The position numbers and the translations under genes are program-made. Shown one piece after another: positions 16,358-25,622 of a stretch of 64,000 nucleotides of DNA. Source of the DNA: Aridibacter sp965216195 (GTDB taxonomy: Bacteria > Acidobacteriota > Blastocatellia > Pyrinomonadales > Pyrinomonadaceae); NCBI GenBank assembly GCA_965216195.1, contig OZ244151.1:3224001-3288000 (forward strand), written 5' to 3'. Numbering within the stretch: position 1 is the first letter of the stretch; each line of letters opens with the position of its first letter. Below the pieces are notes generated by a model. The model was given only the letters and a program-made list of their open reading frames with translations. It searched no databases and was not told where the DNA came from.

Positions 16358-17512
16358 ATGACTGAGGCAACAAAACTTAATATGGCATTTCGCGTCCCGG
16401 AAAGACTCAAGGGAATGCAGAAATCAAACATCCGCCAGATTTTTGACTCGGCTCTCCCCGGCAGTATCAACTTCGGCCTCGGCCAACCCGATCTAGCAAC
16501 CCCCGAATGTATTCGGAAAGAAGCGATTCGCGTTATAACTGAGGAACAAAATGGTTATACATCGCACGCCGGTCTTCCTGAACTCCGCGAGAAAGCGATC
16601 TCAGAATACCCGCATCTGGATATAACAAAAGATGACTGCATAATCACTGTCGGTTCCAATGAAGCGCTCTACGATGTGATCATGACCCTGTGCGAGAAGG
16701 GTGACGAGGTAATGGTACCGAATCCGGCGTTTCCCGCATATCCGGCGATCAACAATCTGGCCGATGCTAAGACTGTTTTGTACCGAATGCCAAAGGAAAA
16801 AGGATTTGGTTTTGATCCGTCGGAATTTGAAAAACAGATAACCGATAAAACCCGTGCAGTTATTGTCCTAAGTCCGTCAAACCCGACGGGGCGGGCTCTT
16901 TCAAGGGAGGATCTAAAAAGCATCGCAAAGATTCTTGACGGCACCGGCATTTATGCTGTTTCGGATGAAATCTACAAGGACCTCTATTTTACTGATGAGA
17001 AGCCGGCTTCGATCTCGGAGTACTACGAAAACACCTTGGTGGTGGGCGGGCTTTCAAAAAACATGGCGATGACCGGCTGGCGTATGGGTTGGCTGATGGG
17101 TGTTCCAGAGGTGATAAAGAAGGCGCTCGTCGTTCATGGTTACAATACCGTTTGCGCAACGACAGTGACTCAAAAGGCGGCGCTCGCCTATTGGACAGAA
17201 GAGGGGAAACAAGCCGAAGCCGAAGCGCGGACCCGCTATAAAAACCGAAGAGATATTTTGGTGAGTCTGATTGATTCGGAGCTTGGGTTAAAAGCGGTTT
17301 CGCCCGAGGGTGCATTTTACTCGATGGTAGATGTCTCTCATCTTGGTGATGAAATGGATATCGTGAACAAATTTTTAGAGCACCGAGTGATAACCGTTAA
17401 TGGTTCGGGGTTTGGAGCAGAGGCGAAAGGGTTTTTGAGGATCTCTTTCTGCGCCAGCGAAGCGGATATTCGCGAAGGTGTGAAGCGAATGAAACGAGCG
17501 TTGGAAAGTTAA
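16358..17512 (+). CDS. PLP-dependent class I aminotransferase (DapC or aspartate aminotransferase candidate)
   Basis: Fold type I aminotransferase of 384 residues. The N-terminal INFGLGQPDLATPE and NGYTSHAGLPELREK segments, the PSNPTGRALS motif, and the Schiff-base Lys in VGGLSKNMAMTGWRMGW place it with AspC/DapC/PatA-type enzymes; the C-terminal Arg is in KGFLRISFCAS. GGAAG precedes the ATG at 16358. It sits between dapD and asd, so a role as N-succinyl-diaminopimelate aminotransferase (DapC) is plausible, but sequence alone does not separate this from an aspartate aminotransferase. Confidence 0.88.
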   Translation: MTEATKLNMAFRVPERLKGMQKSNIRQIFDSALPGSINFGLGQPDLATPECIRKEAIRVITEEQNGYTSHAGLPELREKAISEYPHLDITKDDCIITVGSNEALYDVIMTLCEKGDEVMVPNPAFPAYPAINNLADAKTVLYRMPKEKGFGFDPSEFEKQITDKTRAVIVLSPSNPTGRALSREDLKSIAKILDGTGIYAVSDEIYKDLYFTDEKPASISEYYENTLVVGGLSKNMAMTGWRMGWLMGVPEVIKKALVVHGYNTVCATTVTQKAALAYWTEEGKQAEAEARTRYKNRRDILVSLIDSELGLKAVSPEGAFYSMVDVSHLGDEMDIVNKFLEHRVITVNGSGFGAEAKGFLRISFCASEADIREGVKRMKRALES

Positions 17513-17610
17513 AAGGAAAAAGGTAATAAAAGAAGAGAAGAAAAGGCAAAAGGAAGCGTAAAAAATTCTGATAGGGTTACTTTTTTAATTTTTCCTTTTT
17601 AATTTTACTT

Positions 17611-18648
17611 ATGAAAGTTTATCGTGTTGGAATTTTAGGTGCTACGGGCACGGTTGGACAGAGGTTTTGTCAGCTGCTTGAAGATCATCCGCAGTTTGAA
17701 ATCACAGCCTTGGCGGCTTCGGAAAGGTCCGCCGGTAAAAAGTTTGAGGAGGCATGCTCCTGGAAGCTGACGACCCCGATGCCCGACAATGTCAAGGAAA
17801 TCGAGGTCAAAAATATTGAGCCGACGCTCGATTGCGATCTCGTTTTTTCGAGTCTGCCGTCCTCCGCAGCGCGTGAAACGGAAGAGGCTTTTGCTCGAGT
17901 TGGTTATCCGGTAATTAGCAATTCTTCGGCGATGCGTATGGAAGAAGATGTTCCGCTTCTGATTCCTGAGATCAATTCCGATCATCTCGATTTGATCGAA
18001 TTCCAGCAACACAAACGCGGCTTCGATAAAGGTTTTATAGTAACGAATCCAAATTGCGCGGTTGTCTCTTTTGCACCGCCCCTGGCCGCGATTGAGGAGA
18101 AATTTGGAGTTGAATCGGTTGTCGTTACAACGCTACAGGCAGTTTCCGGCGCGGGGTATCCCGGCGTGGCAAGCCTCGATATTGTCGATAATGTGATGCC
18201 ATATATCGCGGGTGAAGAACCGAAGGCGGAAACCGAAGCACAAAAGATTCTGGGGAAACTCGATGGCGAAATGATTGAGAAAGCCGATTTTACGGTTTCG
18301 GCACAATGCTTTCGCGTAAATGTTATTGACGGACATACCGTTTCCGTTCGGGTAAATCTCAAAAAAACAGCTTCGCTAGAGGAAGTTACGGAGGCGATTA
18401 CCGGCTATCCGACTTTGGATCTTTACTCATCGCCGGATCAATTTATGTATATTTCGGATGAGCCATCGCATCCTCAGCCAAGGCTCGACCGCGACCGCGA
18501 CAAAGGAATGTCGATCACGGTTGGAAGACTTTTCCCCGACAATATTTTTGATTACAAGTTCGTCGCTCTTAGTCACAACACGCTACGAGGTGCGGCGGGT
18601 GCGGCAGTGTTAAACGCTGAGCTTTTGATTGAAAAAGGAATAATTTAA
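17611..18648 (+). CDS. asd: Aspartate-semialdehyde dehydrogenase
   Basis: Converts aspartyl phosphate to aspartate semialdehyde for lysine, threonine and methionine. The N-terminal NADP motif is GILGATGTVGQRF (about residues 7-19). The catalytic Cys is in TNPNCAVVSFAPPL, and the catalytic His is in VIDGHTVSVRV. The longer C-terminal part and the LQAVSGAGYPGVASLDIVDN segment match the archaeal/fungal-like class of ASADH rather than the E. coli class. The length of 345 residues fits that class. Confidence 0.94.
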   Translation: MKVYRVGILGATGTVGQRFCQLLEDHPQFEITALAASERSAGKKFEEACSWKLTTPMPDNVKEIEVKNIEPTLDCDLVFSSLPSSAARETEEAFARVGYPVISNSSAMRMEEDVPLLIPEINSDHLDLIEFQQHKRGFDKGFIVTNPNCAVVSFAPPLAAIEEKFGVESVVVTTLQAVSGAGYPGVASLDIVDNVMPYIAGEEPKAETEAQKILGKLDGEMIEKADFTVSAQCFRVNVIDGHTVSVRVNLKKTASLEEVTEAITGYPTLDLYSSPDQFMYISDEPSHPQPRLDRDRDKGMSITVGRLFPDNIFDYKFVALSHNTLRGAAGAAVLNAELLIEKGII

Positions 18649-18658
18649 AAAATCGGCC

Positions 18659-18734
18659 GCTAATTAACACCAATTTACACGAATAGGAAATGCCTGTGTC
18701 CGATCCGATATGGTTTTTGTTTGCGTAGATTAGC
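18659..18734. repeat. Inverted repeat, CGCTAATTAACAC family
   Basis: CGCTAATTAACACCAATTTA (from 18659) faces TTTGCGTAGATTAGCG (ending 18734); the arms are complementary at their ends with mismatches inside. It fills most of the gap between asd and purB. It is another short palindromic family of the dispersed type. Confidence 0.5.
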
Positions 18735-18749
18735 GAGAAAAAATTAAAA

Positions 18750-20042
18750 ATGATCGAACGATACACATTGCCCGAGATGGGCGCGATTTGGCAACTTCAT
18801 AATAAATTTCAGAAATGGCTCGATGTAGAAATAGCAGTCTGCGAAGTGCATGCGGAAGACGGAACGATTCCAAAAGAGGCGGCCCGTGAAATCAAGAAAA
18901 AAGCCGCCTTTACGGTTGAGCGCATAAACGAAATCGAGAAAGTCACAGATCATGATGTGATCGCGTTTACAACAAACCTAGCAGAAAACATCGGAGAATC
19001 GGCGCGTTTTGTACATTACGGTCTTACGTCTTCTGACGTGGTCGATACAGCAAACGCGCTTCTCCTTAAAGAATCTTGCGAGCTCCTTCTCGCGAAAGTC
19101 GATAAGCTCTTGGAGGTCTTAAAGCGCCGAGCGTTTGAGTTTAAGGAAACCCCTCAAATCGGACGAACCCATGGTATCCACGCTGAGCCGACCGCTTTCG
19201 GAATGACCTTTGCGCTTTGGTTTGCGGAAATGCAGCGCAATAAAGAGCGTCTGGAGAAGGCGAAGAGCCAAGTTTCAGTCGGAAAGATTTCCGGTGCTGT
19301 GGGAGCTTTCGCACACCTGAATCCGGATGTAGAAGAAAGAGTTTGCGAAAGACTTGGGTTGACGCCCGCTCCGATTTCGACTCAGGTAATTCAGCGCGAT
19401 CGCTATGCCGAGTATTTATCTACACTTGGAATCGTTGCTTCGAGCCTTGAGAAAATGGCGCTCCAGGTTCGCCATTGGCAGCGTACGGAGGTTCGTGAAG
19501 CTCAGGAAAAATTCAAAACCGGGCAGAAAGGTTCTTCGGCGATGCCTCACAAACGCAACCCGATTCTATCAGAGAAGATCTGCGGTTTAGCGCGCACTGT
19601 TCGTGCAAACGCGATTGTTGGAATGGAGAATGTTGCGCTTTGGCACGAGCGCGATATTTCGCATTCATCTGCTGAGCGCGTAGTTTTTCCGGATTCTTCC
19701 GTGACCCTCGATTATCTTCTCGCGAAGACAGCAAGCCTTTTGGATGGACTCGTAGTTTATCCGGATAATATGCTTAAAAATCTAAATGCGACGGGCGGTT
19801 TGGTTTTCAGCGGACAGCTTATGCTCGCACTCACACAAAACGGGATATCTCGCGAAGAGGCGTATAAATGGACACAGCGAAATGCGATGAAGGTTTGGGA
19901 CGAAGGTGGTAACTATAAGGAACTCGTAACGAATGACGCGGACATCTCTTCGCATTTATCAAGCGAAGAAATTGCCCGCGTTTTTGATCTGAAACACTAC
20001 TTGCGAAACGTGGAAAAAGTTTTCACAAGAGTCTTTAATTAG
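18750..20042 (+). CDS. purB: Adenylosuccinate lyase
   Basis: Cleaves SAICAR and adenylosuccinate in purine synthesis. It is a member of the fumarase/aspartase superfamily. The family signature is GSSAMPHKRNPILSE in the C-terminal half. HYGLTSSDVVDTANAL (about residues 89-104) and the general-acid region GRTHGIHAEPTAFG are also present. The length of 430 residues is normal. Its stop codon overlaps, tail to tail, the stop of the DUF4870-like gene on the other strand. Confidence 0.96.
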   Translation: MIERYTLPEMGAIWQLHNKFQKWLDVEIAVCEVHAEDGTIPKEAAREIKKKAAFTVERINEIEKVTDHDVIAFTTNLAENIGESARFVHYGLTSSDVVDTANALLLKESCELLLAKVDKLLEVLKRRAFEFKETPQIGRTHGIHAEPTAFGMTFALWFAEMQRNKERLEKAKSQVSVGKISGAVGAFAHLNPDVEERVCERLGLTPAPISTQVIQRDRYAEYLSTLGIVASSLEKMALQVRHWQRTEVREAQEKFKTGQKGSSAMPHKRNPILSEKICGLARTVRANAIVGMENVALWHERDISHSSAERVVFPDSSVTLDYLLAKTASLLDGLVVYPDNMLKNLNATGGLVFSGQLMLALTQNGISREEAYKWTQRNAMKVWDEGGNYKELVTNDADISSHLSSEEIARVFDLKHYLRNVEKVFTRVFN

Positions 20043-20425
20043 TTAGACCAATTATCTGCCATGTTTCCAATAATCGGAAGTTTATAGAGTTCGCCGCCGT
20101 AAGCTTTTATCATGCAAAGAATCGCCAATCCTAGCATTAGCAGACCAAACCCGAACTGAAATAAGCCTGCCAATCCTGCAATTACTGTGGATTCCGTAAC
20201 CGCTCCCACAAGACCGAGGAAGAAGCCGATAACGAAACCAACCACTATCGCAGCAGCAGTTAGCAGTAAAGACTGGAACGCGTGAAAACGCGGCAATTTA
20301 TTCGTTTTATCGGTTACCAGTACAATTATGCTGTAAATTAGGCCAATCGGTAGGCAAATATTTAGGTAACATATCAACGCCCCGACATTATTATCCAATC
20401 CTAAAGCGGTTTTTCCATTTTCCAT
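20039..20425 (-). CDS. DUF4870/Tic20-like small membrane protein
   Basis: A 128-residue protein with three to four hydrophobic segments (about residues 12-37, 50-78, 84-110). The opening TALGLDNNVGALICYL and the central LPRFHAFQSLLLT match the DUF4870 family, in which a conserved F-H-A-x-Q-S motif follows the first two helices. Function unknown. The gene is convergent with purB. The 292 bases upstream, to purS, hold AT-rich sequence with no recognisable gene. Confidence 0.75.
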   Translation of the reverse strand: MENGKTALGLDNNVGALICYLNICLPIGLIYSIIVLVTDKTNKLPRFHAFQSLLLTAAAIVVGFVIGFFLGLVGAVTESTVIAGLAGLFQFGFGLLMLGLAILCMIKAYGGELYKLPIIGNMADNWSN

Positions 20426-20717
20426 AGTTTTTGTTTTTTCCCTCTGTTTTTCAGTAATACGAGATAACTATAAAGTTACCTTATTTTCTTACTCTTGATA
20501 GTTTTCGATGAGCAAGTATTCCCCAAAATTGCTTAGTAAACTGTTTAGTTAAATCGTGGAATTCCGAAGCACATCCTCAGTCCATGAAAATTTCTATATG
20601 CTGAAATCCGTGTTCTGAACGATGTTCAACGTGAATTTAACACAGAGACGTTGCTTAAAACAAGAATTTGCGTAAGAATCTACAATTTATTTCAGTCGAT
20701 TTTGTTTGGAGGTATAA

Positions 20718-20963
20718 ATGAAAGCTAGAGTTTACGTAACACTAAAACCGAGTGTTCTCGATCCGCAGGGAAAGGCGATTCACCACACAACGGAGCTCCT
20801 GGGCTTTGAGAATATAGGTGATATTCGCCAGGGTAAATTCTTTGAGATAGCGCTTGATGACTCTTTGTCTGAGCCAGAGGCTATGCAAACCGCCGAGAAA
20901 ATCGCTAAGGACATATTGGCTAATCCCGTTATCGAAGATTATGAGGTGGTAATAAGTGCGTAA
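20718..20963 (+). CDS. purS: Phosphoribosylformylglycinamidine synthase subunit PurS
   Basis: Small 81-residue subunit of the three-part FGAM synthase found in Gram-positives, archaea and many other bacteria. It bridges PurL and PurQ. Recognised from ARVYVTLKPSVLDPQGKAI at the start and the C-terminal ILANPVIEDYEVVI. A clear Shine-Dalgarno (GGAGG, 7 bases from the ATG) precedes it. purQ follows after 106 bases; purL is not in the window. Confidence 0.93.
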   Translation: MKARVYVTLKPSVLDPQGKAIHHTTELLGFENIGDIRQGKFFEIALDDSLSEPEAMQTAEKIAKDILANPVIEDYEVVISA

Positions 20964-21069
20964 TTCGCCTTACGCAATACGTGTTCGCTGATTGATGTGC
21001 GGGCTCCTTATCGAGACCGGAGGGTAACGAATAACGTACAGCGTAAAACTGTATATCTACACGAAAATT

Positions 21070-21771
21070 ATGAAATTTGGAGTTATAGTTTTTCCCGGTT
21101 CTAATTGCGACCACGATGCTTATCACGTTATTTCAAAACACGTAGGGCAACCTGTGGATTTCATATGGCACAAGGAAACCGATTTGAGCGCTTTCGATGC
21201 CGTGATCGTACCTGGTGGCTTTTCTTATGGAGACTATCTGAGGGCTGGTGCGCTGGCACACTTTTCACCGGTAATGAAAGCGGTAAAAGAATTTGCCGCG
21301 GAAGGTAAGTTTGTTTTTGGAATCTGTAACGGTTTTCAGATTCTTTGCGAAAGCGGACTTCTTCCGGGCGCACTGATGAGAAATGAAGGACTCCACTTTG
21401 TCTGTAGACACGTAAATATTAAGGTTGAAAACCAAAACACCCCTTACACAAATGAACTAAAAGATGGCGAAGTGCTTTCAATTCCAATCGCCCACGCCGA
21501 AGGCAACTATGTTTGCGACGACTCAACCTTTAACGAGCTTGAAGAAAATAATCAGGTGATTTTCAGATATTGTGATGAGTCGGGTGAAACCGAAAAGGGT
21601 TCGAATCCAAATGGATCGCGTTCGAATATTGCGGGAGTTTGCAATTTAGATCGCAACGTTTTGGGCATGATGCCTCATCCGGAAAGAGCTTGCGAAGAAC
21701 TTCTCGGCTCGACCGATGGACGTGATATCTTTCGATCCCTCAGCAACAAGATAGCCGAGATGCAAGATTAA
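21070..21771 (+). CDS. purQ: Phosphoribosylformylglycinamidine synthase subunit PurQ (glutaminase)
   Basis: Class I glutamine amidotransferase subunit supplying ammonia for FGAM synthesis. The N-terminus KFGVIVFPGSNCDHDAY is typical. The nucleophile Cys lies in FGICNGFQILCESGLLPGAL, and the catalytic His-Glu pair lies in GMMPHPERACE. Length 233 residues. Works with PurS just upstream and a separately encoded PurL. Its Shine-Dalgarno is not obvious. Confidence 0.95.
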   Translation: MKFGVIVFPGSNCDHDAYHVISKHVGQPVDFIWHKETDLSAFDAVIVPGGFSYGDYLRAGALAHFSPVMKAVKEFAAEGKFVFGICNGFQILCESGLLPGALMRNEGLHFVCRHVNIKVENQNTPYTNELKDGEVLSIPIAHAEGNYVCDDSTFNELEENNQVIFRYCDESGETEKGSNPNGSRSNIAGVCNLDRNVLGMMPHPERACEELLGSTDGRDIFRSLSNKIAEMQD

Positions 21772-21934
21772 ATCAGTTTCGAACAACAATAAAAGTGCGC
21801 TTCTTTCAAAAGACCGTATCATCGCTAAGTCGCTCGTCGAAGAATCTACATAAAACGCGGTCAAAGACCGCTTGCTTAACGATGATCGTGTTTATTCTTG
21901 TCTTAACGTCACTACTAAACAGTGGTTAAATGCC

Positions 21935-22681
21935 TTACCTTCGATACCAGAAAACTTCCAAAACGTATTGTTTTGCGCCACCCTCATCATCGCGCACTTG
22001 AACAATCGTCGTATACTCATTTTCCTCATTAGGCTGCTGCATTACGTGAACTTTTCCTCTGCCGCGCTTTATTTTTACGCCAACCCGAATCCTCTTTTCC
22101 TTAGGAAGCACGGAACTAAAACTGTAGGTTCCTTCCGGATAACGCGTGCCGGAAATCGCTGTCGAAGAAATACGGTCGCCTTTAATACTTAAAACGACAT
22201 CCTTATCGACCATTCCCGTCCATATAGCCTTACCAATAATGCCGCCCAGATTTTCCTGAAAAGCAGCATTTTCGATTTGCACACCAGAATTTAGCCCACG
22301 GAGTTCGCGACTGAGCTCATAAATCGTGTCTTTCGCTTTTTTCCACTCAAAGGCGTTTTGACCCGCTACCGGAAATTCCTGAGAAAGATCTGAAAGAACC
22401 ATCCCGGCGTAGCGAATTTCGCTCATGTGGTATCTCGAATGTATGAATCGCTCGATAAGCGAGGTGCTCGTTTGAAACTGCCGAGCAAGAAAAGCATTCC
22501 TGATCTCGCTCGCAGAGTGAAGCCCTTCTTTTTCAATCACTTTGTTTGTTTTTGCAACGATATCCGCTGCCTGGGTTTTTAAGTCTTTTGTAAGTTTTTC
22601 CAAATTTCGGAAATCCTGTGCGTTTACAGAAAGCGCAAGCGCTAACGTTAATAATACCGATAATAATATTGATTTTCTCAT
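21935..22681 (-). CDS. Exported hypothetical protein
   Basis: A 248-residue protein not recognised. It has a clear signal peptide (KSILLSVLLTLALALSVNAQ, cleavage after residue 21). The N-terminal half is helical, with heptad-like LEKLTKDLKTQAADIVAKTN. The C-terminal half reads as beta-strands (VLSIKGDRISSTAISGTRYP, RIRVGVKIKRGRGKVHVMQQ), suggesting a small beta-sandwich. The closing VQVRDDEGGAKQYVLEVFW supports a secreted or periplasmic protein. It is preceded on its strand by the DedA gene. Confidence 0.72.
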   Translation of the reverse strand: MRKSILLSVLLTLALALSVNAQDFRNLEKLTKDLKTQAADIVAKTNKVIEKEGLHSASEIRNAFLARQFQTSTSLIERFIHSRYHMSEIRYAGMVLSDLSQEFPVAGQNAFEWKKAKDTIYELSRELRGLNSGVQIENAAFQENLGGIIGKAIWTGMVDKDVVLSIKGDRISSTAISGTRYPEGTYSFSSVLPKEKRIRVGVKIKRGRGKVHVMQQPNEENEYTTIVQVRDDEGGAKQYVLEVFWYRR

Positions 22682-22775
22682 AACAATTTTTCTTACAATT
22701 TAGTAACAATGATTTCTACTCAGAGTTAGAAGTGTTAAGCGTGGGAAAAGGTTTGCTCGTAACTGTTAAATTATA

Positions 22776-23552
22776 CTACTCATTTGCGGCCTTCGCCTTT
22801 TTTTTTTCCGCGGCAACTTCTTTAACGTCGGCAGTTTCATCACTGCCATCGTCCGTTTTCTCAGCTTGTTTTTGTTCACCCGTGAGATGTATCCGGCGTG
22901 CACCATGCGGGAGATGAAGCTTTTCTTCGATATTGTGAATCTTCTCTTCGAGTTTGAGAATTGTCTCGGGATTTGCATCTTCGATCTTCTCGGAAAGCAA
23001 ATAGCGCTCGATCAGATAAAATGCCACAACGCCAAACAACATTATAAAGAAAAGAGCGATTCCGATCTGCTTAAAGTCGCCGATAATGGTTGTAATCGCA
23101 CCGGAGAAAAAATAGCCGACCGACGTAAGCGCCAATACCCAAATCGAACAGCTTACGAAATCCAGAAACAGAAAACGCCCAAAAGGCATTCTCCCGACGC
23201 CGTTGAAAAGACACATAGCTGTCCGGATTCCGTAAATATACTTTGAAACAATCACGGCAAACCCGCCAAATTTATCGACAAGCTTTTCAATTCTCGGCTG
23301 CGCCATTTTATAAAAGCTGTAATTTTTTACGGTTTGCTGAAAAACCCTTCCGATCATATAACCAAAAGTGTCTCCAACCATTCCGCCAAGCGTGCCGAAA
23401 ATATAAACCTTCAAAAAACTAAACGATCCGAAGTAGCCGTTGTGAGCCAGAACCCCCGCCAACAAAAGTGTGATATCCCCTTCAACGGTGCAAAGTGCAA
23501 AAACTGCGTAGATGCCGTATTGTTCGAATAGTTGATAAAACGTTTGTTCCAT
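22776..23552 (-). CDS. DedA family membrane protein
   Basis: DedA/VTT-domain integral membrane protein of 258 residues. The family's acidic N-terminal motif appears as CTVEGDITLLLAGVLAHNGY (about residues 21-40). The G-x-x-x-G-D and R-rich features follow in GTLGGMVGDTFGYMIGRV, and the FAVIVSKYIYGIRTAMCLFNGVGRMPF stretch carries the conserved Arg and Gly-Arg-Met. Four or five hydrophobic segments are present. The C-terminal 60 residues are Lys/Glu/Ala-rich and cytoplasmic. DedA proteins flip phospholipids or carrier lipids and support membrane homeostasis. Confidence 0.9.
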   Translation of the reverse strand: MEQTFYQLFEQYGIYAVFALCTVEGDITLLLAGVLAHNGYFGSFSFLKVYIFGTLGGMVGDTFGYMIGRVFQQTVKNYSFYKMAQPRIEKLVDKFGGFAVIVSKYIYGIRTAMCLFNGVGRMPFGRFLFLDFVSCSIWVLALTSVGYFFSGAITTIIGDFKQIGIALFFIMLFGVVAFYLIERYLLSEKIEDANPETILKLEEKIHNIEEKLHLPHGARRIHLTGEQKQAEKTDDGSDETADVKEVAAEKKKAKAANE

Positions 23553-23709
23553 ACAAGAAAAGAGAGGCTTTTGCAGGGGAAAGTCTCTTAAAAAGAGTAA
23601 CTTCCTGAAAGATTTGAGTCAAACACTTTTTCGAGCAGAGAATTTGTTTGACAGCCTTTTTCACACTACCTAGAATCAGTCTATAACCTTCGATAGGGAC
23701 AGAGTAGTT

Positions 23710-24657
23710 ATGAATGAATCTAAGAAGAAGGCAGGGCGACTCGTTGGTGCAGAGGTAAACGACGCTGGAATCTCTGCCGTGTGCTTATCAAGCGAAGGGG
23801 AAATCGTAGATGTTTATGAAACGTCCTTTTCGCCCGGGGAAGAAACGGCGCTCCACCTGGGCAATTTTATAAACGAGCTAAGAAAGAAATTTGGGGATTT
23901 TGACTCAATCGGTATAGCTGTTCCGGGATTGGTTAACAGACAGACAAGCCGCGTAACCTATTCGACCCACATTCCGGAACATGCGGAAATCGATCTTTCC
24001 CGCGAATTGGAAAAAGTCTCTGACGTAAAAATTCATATTGAAAACGACGCCAACGCTGCGGCCTACGGCGAACACGTAAAGGGTGCCGGGCGGGGAAGCA
24101 GGAATATGTTTTACGCCACACTGGGCAAGGGTGTCGGCGGAGCGCTCATATTTGATAACGAGTTGTGGCACGGCGGATCCGGTTTTGCAGGAGAATTTGG
24201 CTATTTTGCAATAAACACGGATGGAATGCGCCTTGAAGAGGTAGCATCAGCGGAGAGCATTGTCGAGCGAACAAAGAATCGTTTTCATCAGGATCCAACT
24301 TCTTCGCTAAACGAAATCGGGGAAGACAAAATAACGATTGCCGATGTGGTTCGTGAAGCTCAAAACGAAGACGACTTTGCCCAGCTAATGCTCGAGCGAA
24401 CCGGGTTCTACGTTGGCACAGCAATCGCAGGAGTAGTCAATCTTCTAAACATTGAAAAAATTGTAGTTGGCGGAGAAACAATGAACGCCGGCGAATTTTT
24501 TTTGGAGCCGATAATAAGCCGAACCCGCGAACTCACTTTCGATACGAATTCTGAGGCAATCGACATCAAGAGGGGCACACTTGGGCGAAACGCCGCCGCA
24601 ATAGGAGCGGCGCTGCTTTCGCAGCGAGAGAACCTGAAGGATTCGTCGGCTGATTAG
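23710..24657 (+). CDS. ROK family protein (sugar kinase-like) lacking the zinc motif
   Basis: Hexokinase-fold protein of 315 residues. GIAVPGLVN, the catalytic-base region IENDANAAAYGE and the phosphate loop ATLGKGVGGALIFDNELWHG are all conserved. The C-terminal KIVVGGE and AIGAALL segments complete the fold. No helix-turn-helix is present, so this is of the kinase type rather than the repressor type. After GEFGYFAIN the usual CxCGxxGCxE zinc site is replaced by TDGMRLEEVASAES with no cysteine. Several active ROK kinases lack this zinc site, so it may still phosphorylate glucose, ManNAc or another sugar. The substrate is unknown. Confidence 0.85.
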   Translation: MNESKKKAGRLVGAEVNDAGISAVCLSSEGEIVDVYETSFSPGEETALHLGNFINELRKKFGDFDSIGIAVPGLVNRQTSRVTYSTHIPEHAEIDLSRELEKVSDVKIHIENDANAAAYGEHVKGAGRGSRNMFYATLGKGVGGALIFDNELWHGGSGFAGEFGYFAINTDGMRLEEVASAESIVERTKNRFHQDPTSSLNEIGEDKITIADVVREAQNEDDFAQLMLERTGFYVGTAIAGVVNLLNIEKIVVGGETMNAGEFFLEPIISRTRELTFDTNSEAIDIKRGTLGRNAAAIGAALLSQRENLKDSSAD

Positions 24658-24909
24658 TTATTGCTAAGAAACTTAATTATCTTTATCAGTATTTCTAATT
24701 TTGTGAAAACTTGCACAATCGCCGCAAACTATTTATTTTCGTTTTAGAATTTGCGGAATTTTTAAGATTGAGTAAAATCGAAACTAGTTTTTGCACAGGT
24801 CTTATATAAAGTAACAATCTGATAGTTTGCCTTGGCTTTTGACTGAGTTGATTTCAACCATTCAGAAGGCGAACTATAGTCTTTAATATTTTCTAAAACA
24901 GAGAAAAAA

Positions 24910-25572
24910 ATGGCTCAACTCTTTCATCGCGGAGCAAACAATGTAGCTAAAGCGAGTCTGGTATTGGCGATCATCCTAGCGGTCGTTGCTTTTTTCGTAT
25001 ATTCCCATCTCGTCAGATCAACTTATATGACTGGCAGGTATCTTGAAAAAGAACAACCTGTTCAATTCAGCCATAGACACCACGTTGGTGACGACGGAAT
25101 CGATTGTCGGTATTGTCATACGACGGTAGAGACATCTGCTTCTGCGGGCTTGCCATCTACGCAAACTTGTATGAATTGCCACAATCAGCTCTTTGCCGAT
25201 CAGGATTATCTGGAACCGATCAGGGCGAGTTTTCGGGAAAACAAACCGATTCGCTGGGAGAGAGTACACGATTTACCTGGATTTGTTTATTTTGACCACA
25301 GCATACACGTTGCGAAAGGTGTAGGCTGTGCGAGTTGCCACGGCGATGTATCGAATATGGCTGCTGTTTACCCGGACAACACCTTGCAGATGGAATGGTG
25401 TTTGTCGTGCCATAGAGATCCAGGCCCTAATATAAGACCTAAAGCAGAAATTTTTAATACTTCATGGAATCCCAGGGATATAACTGACGAGCAGCAGAAG
25501 GAAGTTGATGAAAAGATTGGCAAGCTGCGAAGTAAAGAGCTTTTGACGAGTTGTTCTACTTGTCATCGGTAA
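24910..25572 (+). CDS. actA: Alternative Complex III subunit ActA, pentaheme cytochrome c
   Basis: Membrane-anchored multiheme cytochrome of ACIII, the menaquinol:electron-acceptor oxidoreductase that replaces the bc1 complex. It has one N-terminal transmembrane segment (about residues 17-38), then five CxxCH heme sites: CRYCH, CMNCH, CASCH, CLSCH and, at the very end, CSTCH. Extra histidines (FSHRHH, FDHSIH) are available as distal ligands. Electrons from the ActB/ActC quinol site pass through it to the outside. It is first of an uninterrupted + strand series running to 38664. The 252 bases upstream are AT-rich; a promoter is expected there but none could be fixed. Confidence 0.95.
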   Translation: MAQLFHRGANNVAKASLVLAIILAVVAFFVYSHLVRSTYMTGRYLEKEQPVQFSHRHHVGDDGIDCRYCHTTVETSASAGLPSTQTCMNCHNQLFADQDYLEPIRASFRENKPIRWERVHDLPGFVYFDHSIHVAKGVGCASCHGDVSNMAAVYPDNTLQMEWCLSCHRDPGPNIRPKAEIFNTSWNPRDITDEQQKEVDEKIGKLRSKELLTSCSTCHR

Positions 25573-25622
25573 AATTGCGGTGCCTTTGGCAAATACTTTG
25601 AAATTGAGGAACGAAAAAACGA

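Noticed and set aside
20426..20717. tRNA or riboswitch in the gap before purS
   Set aside because: No cloverleaf or purine aptamer pattern could be recognised by eye.
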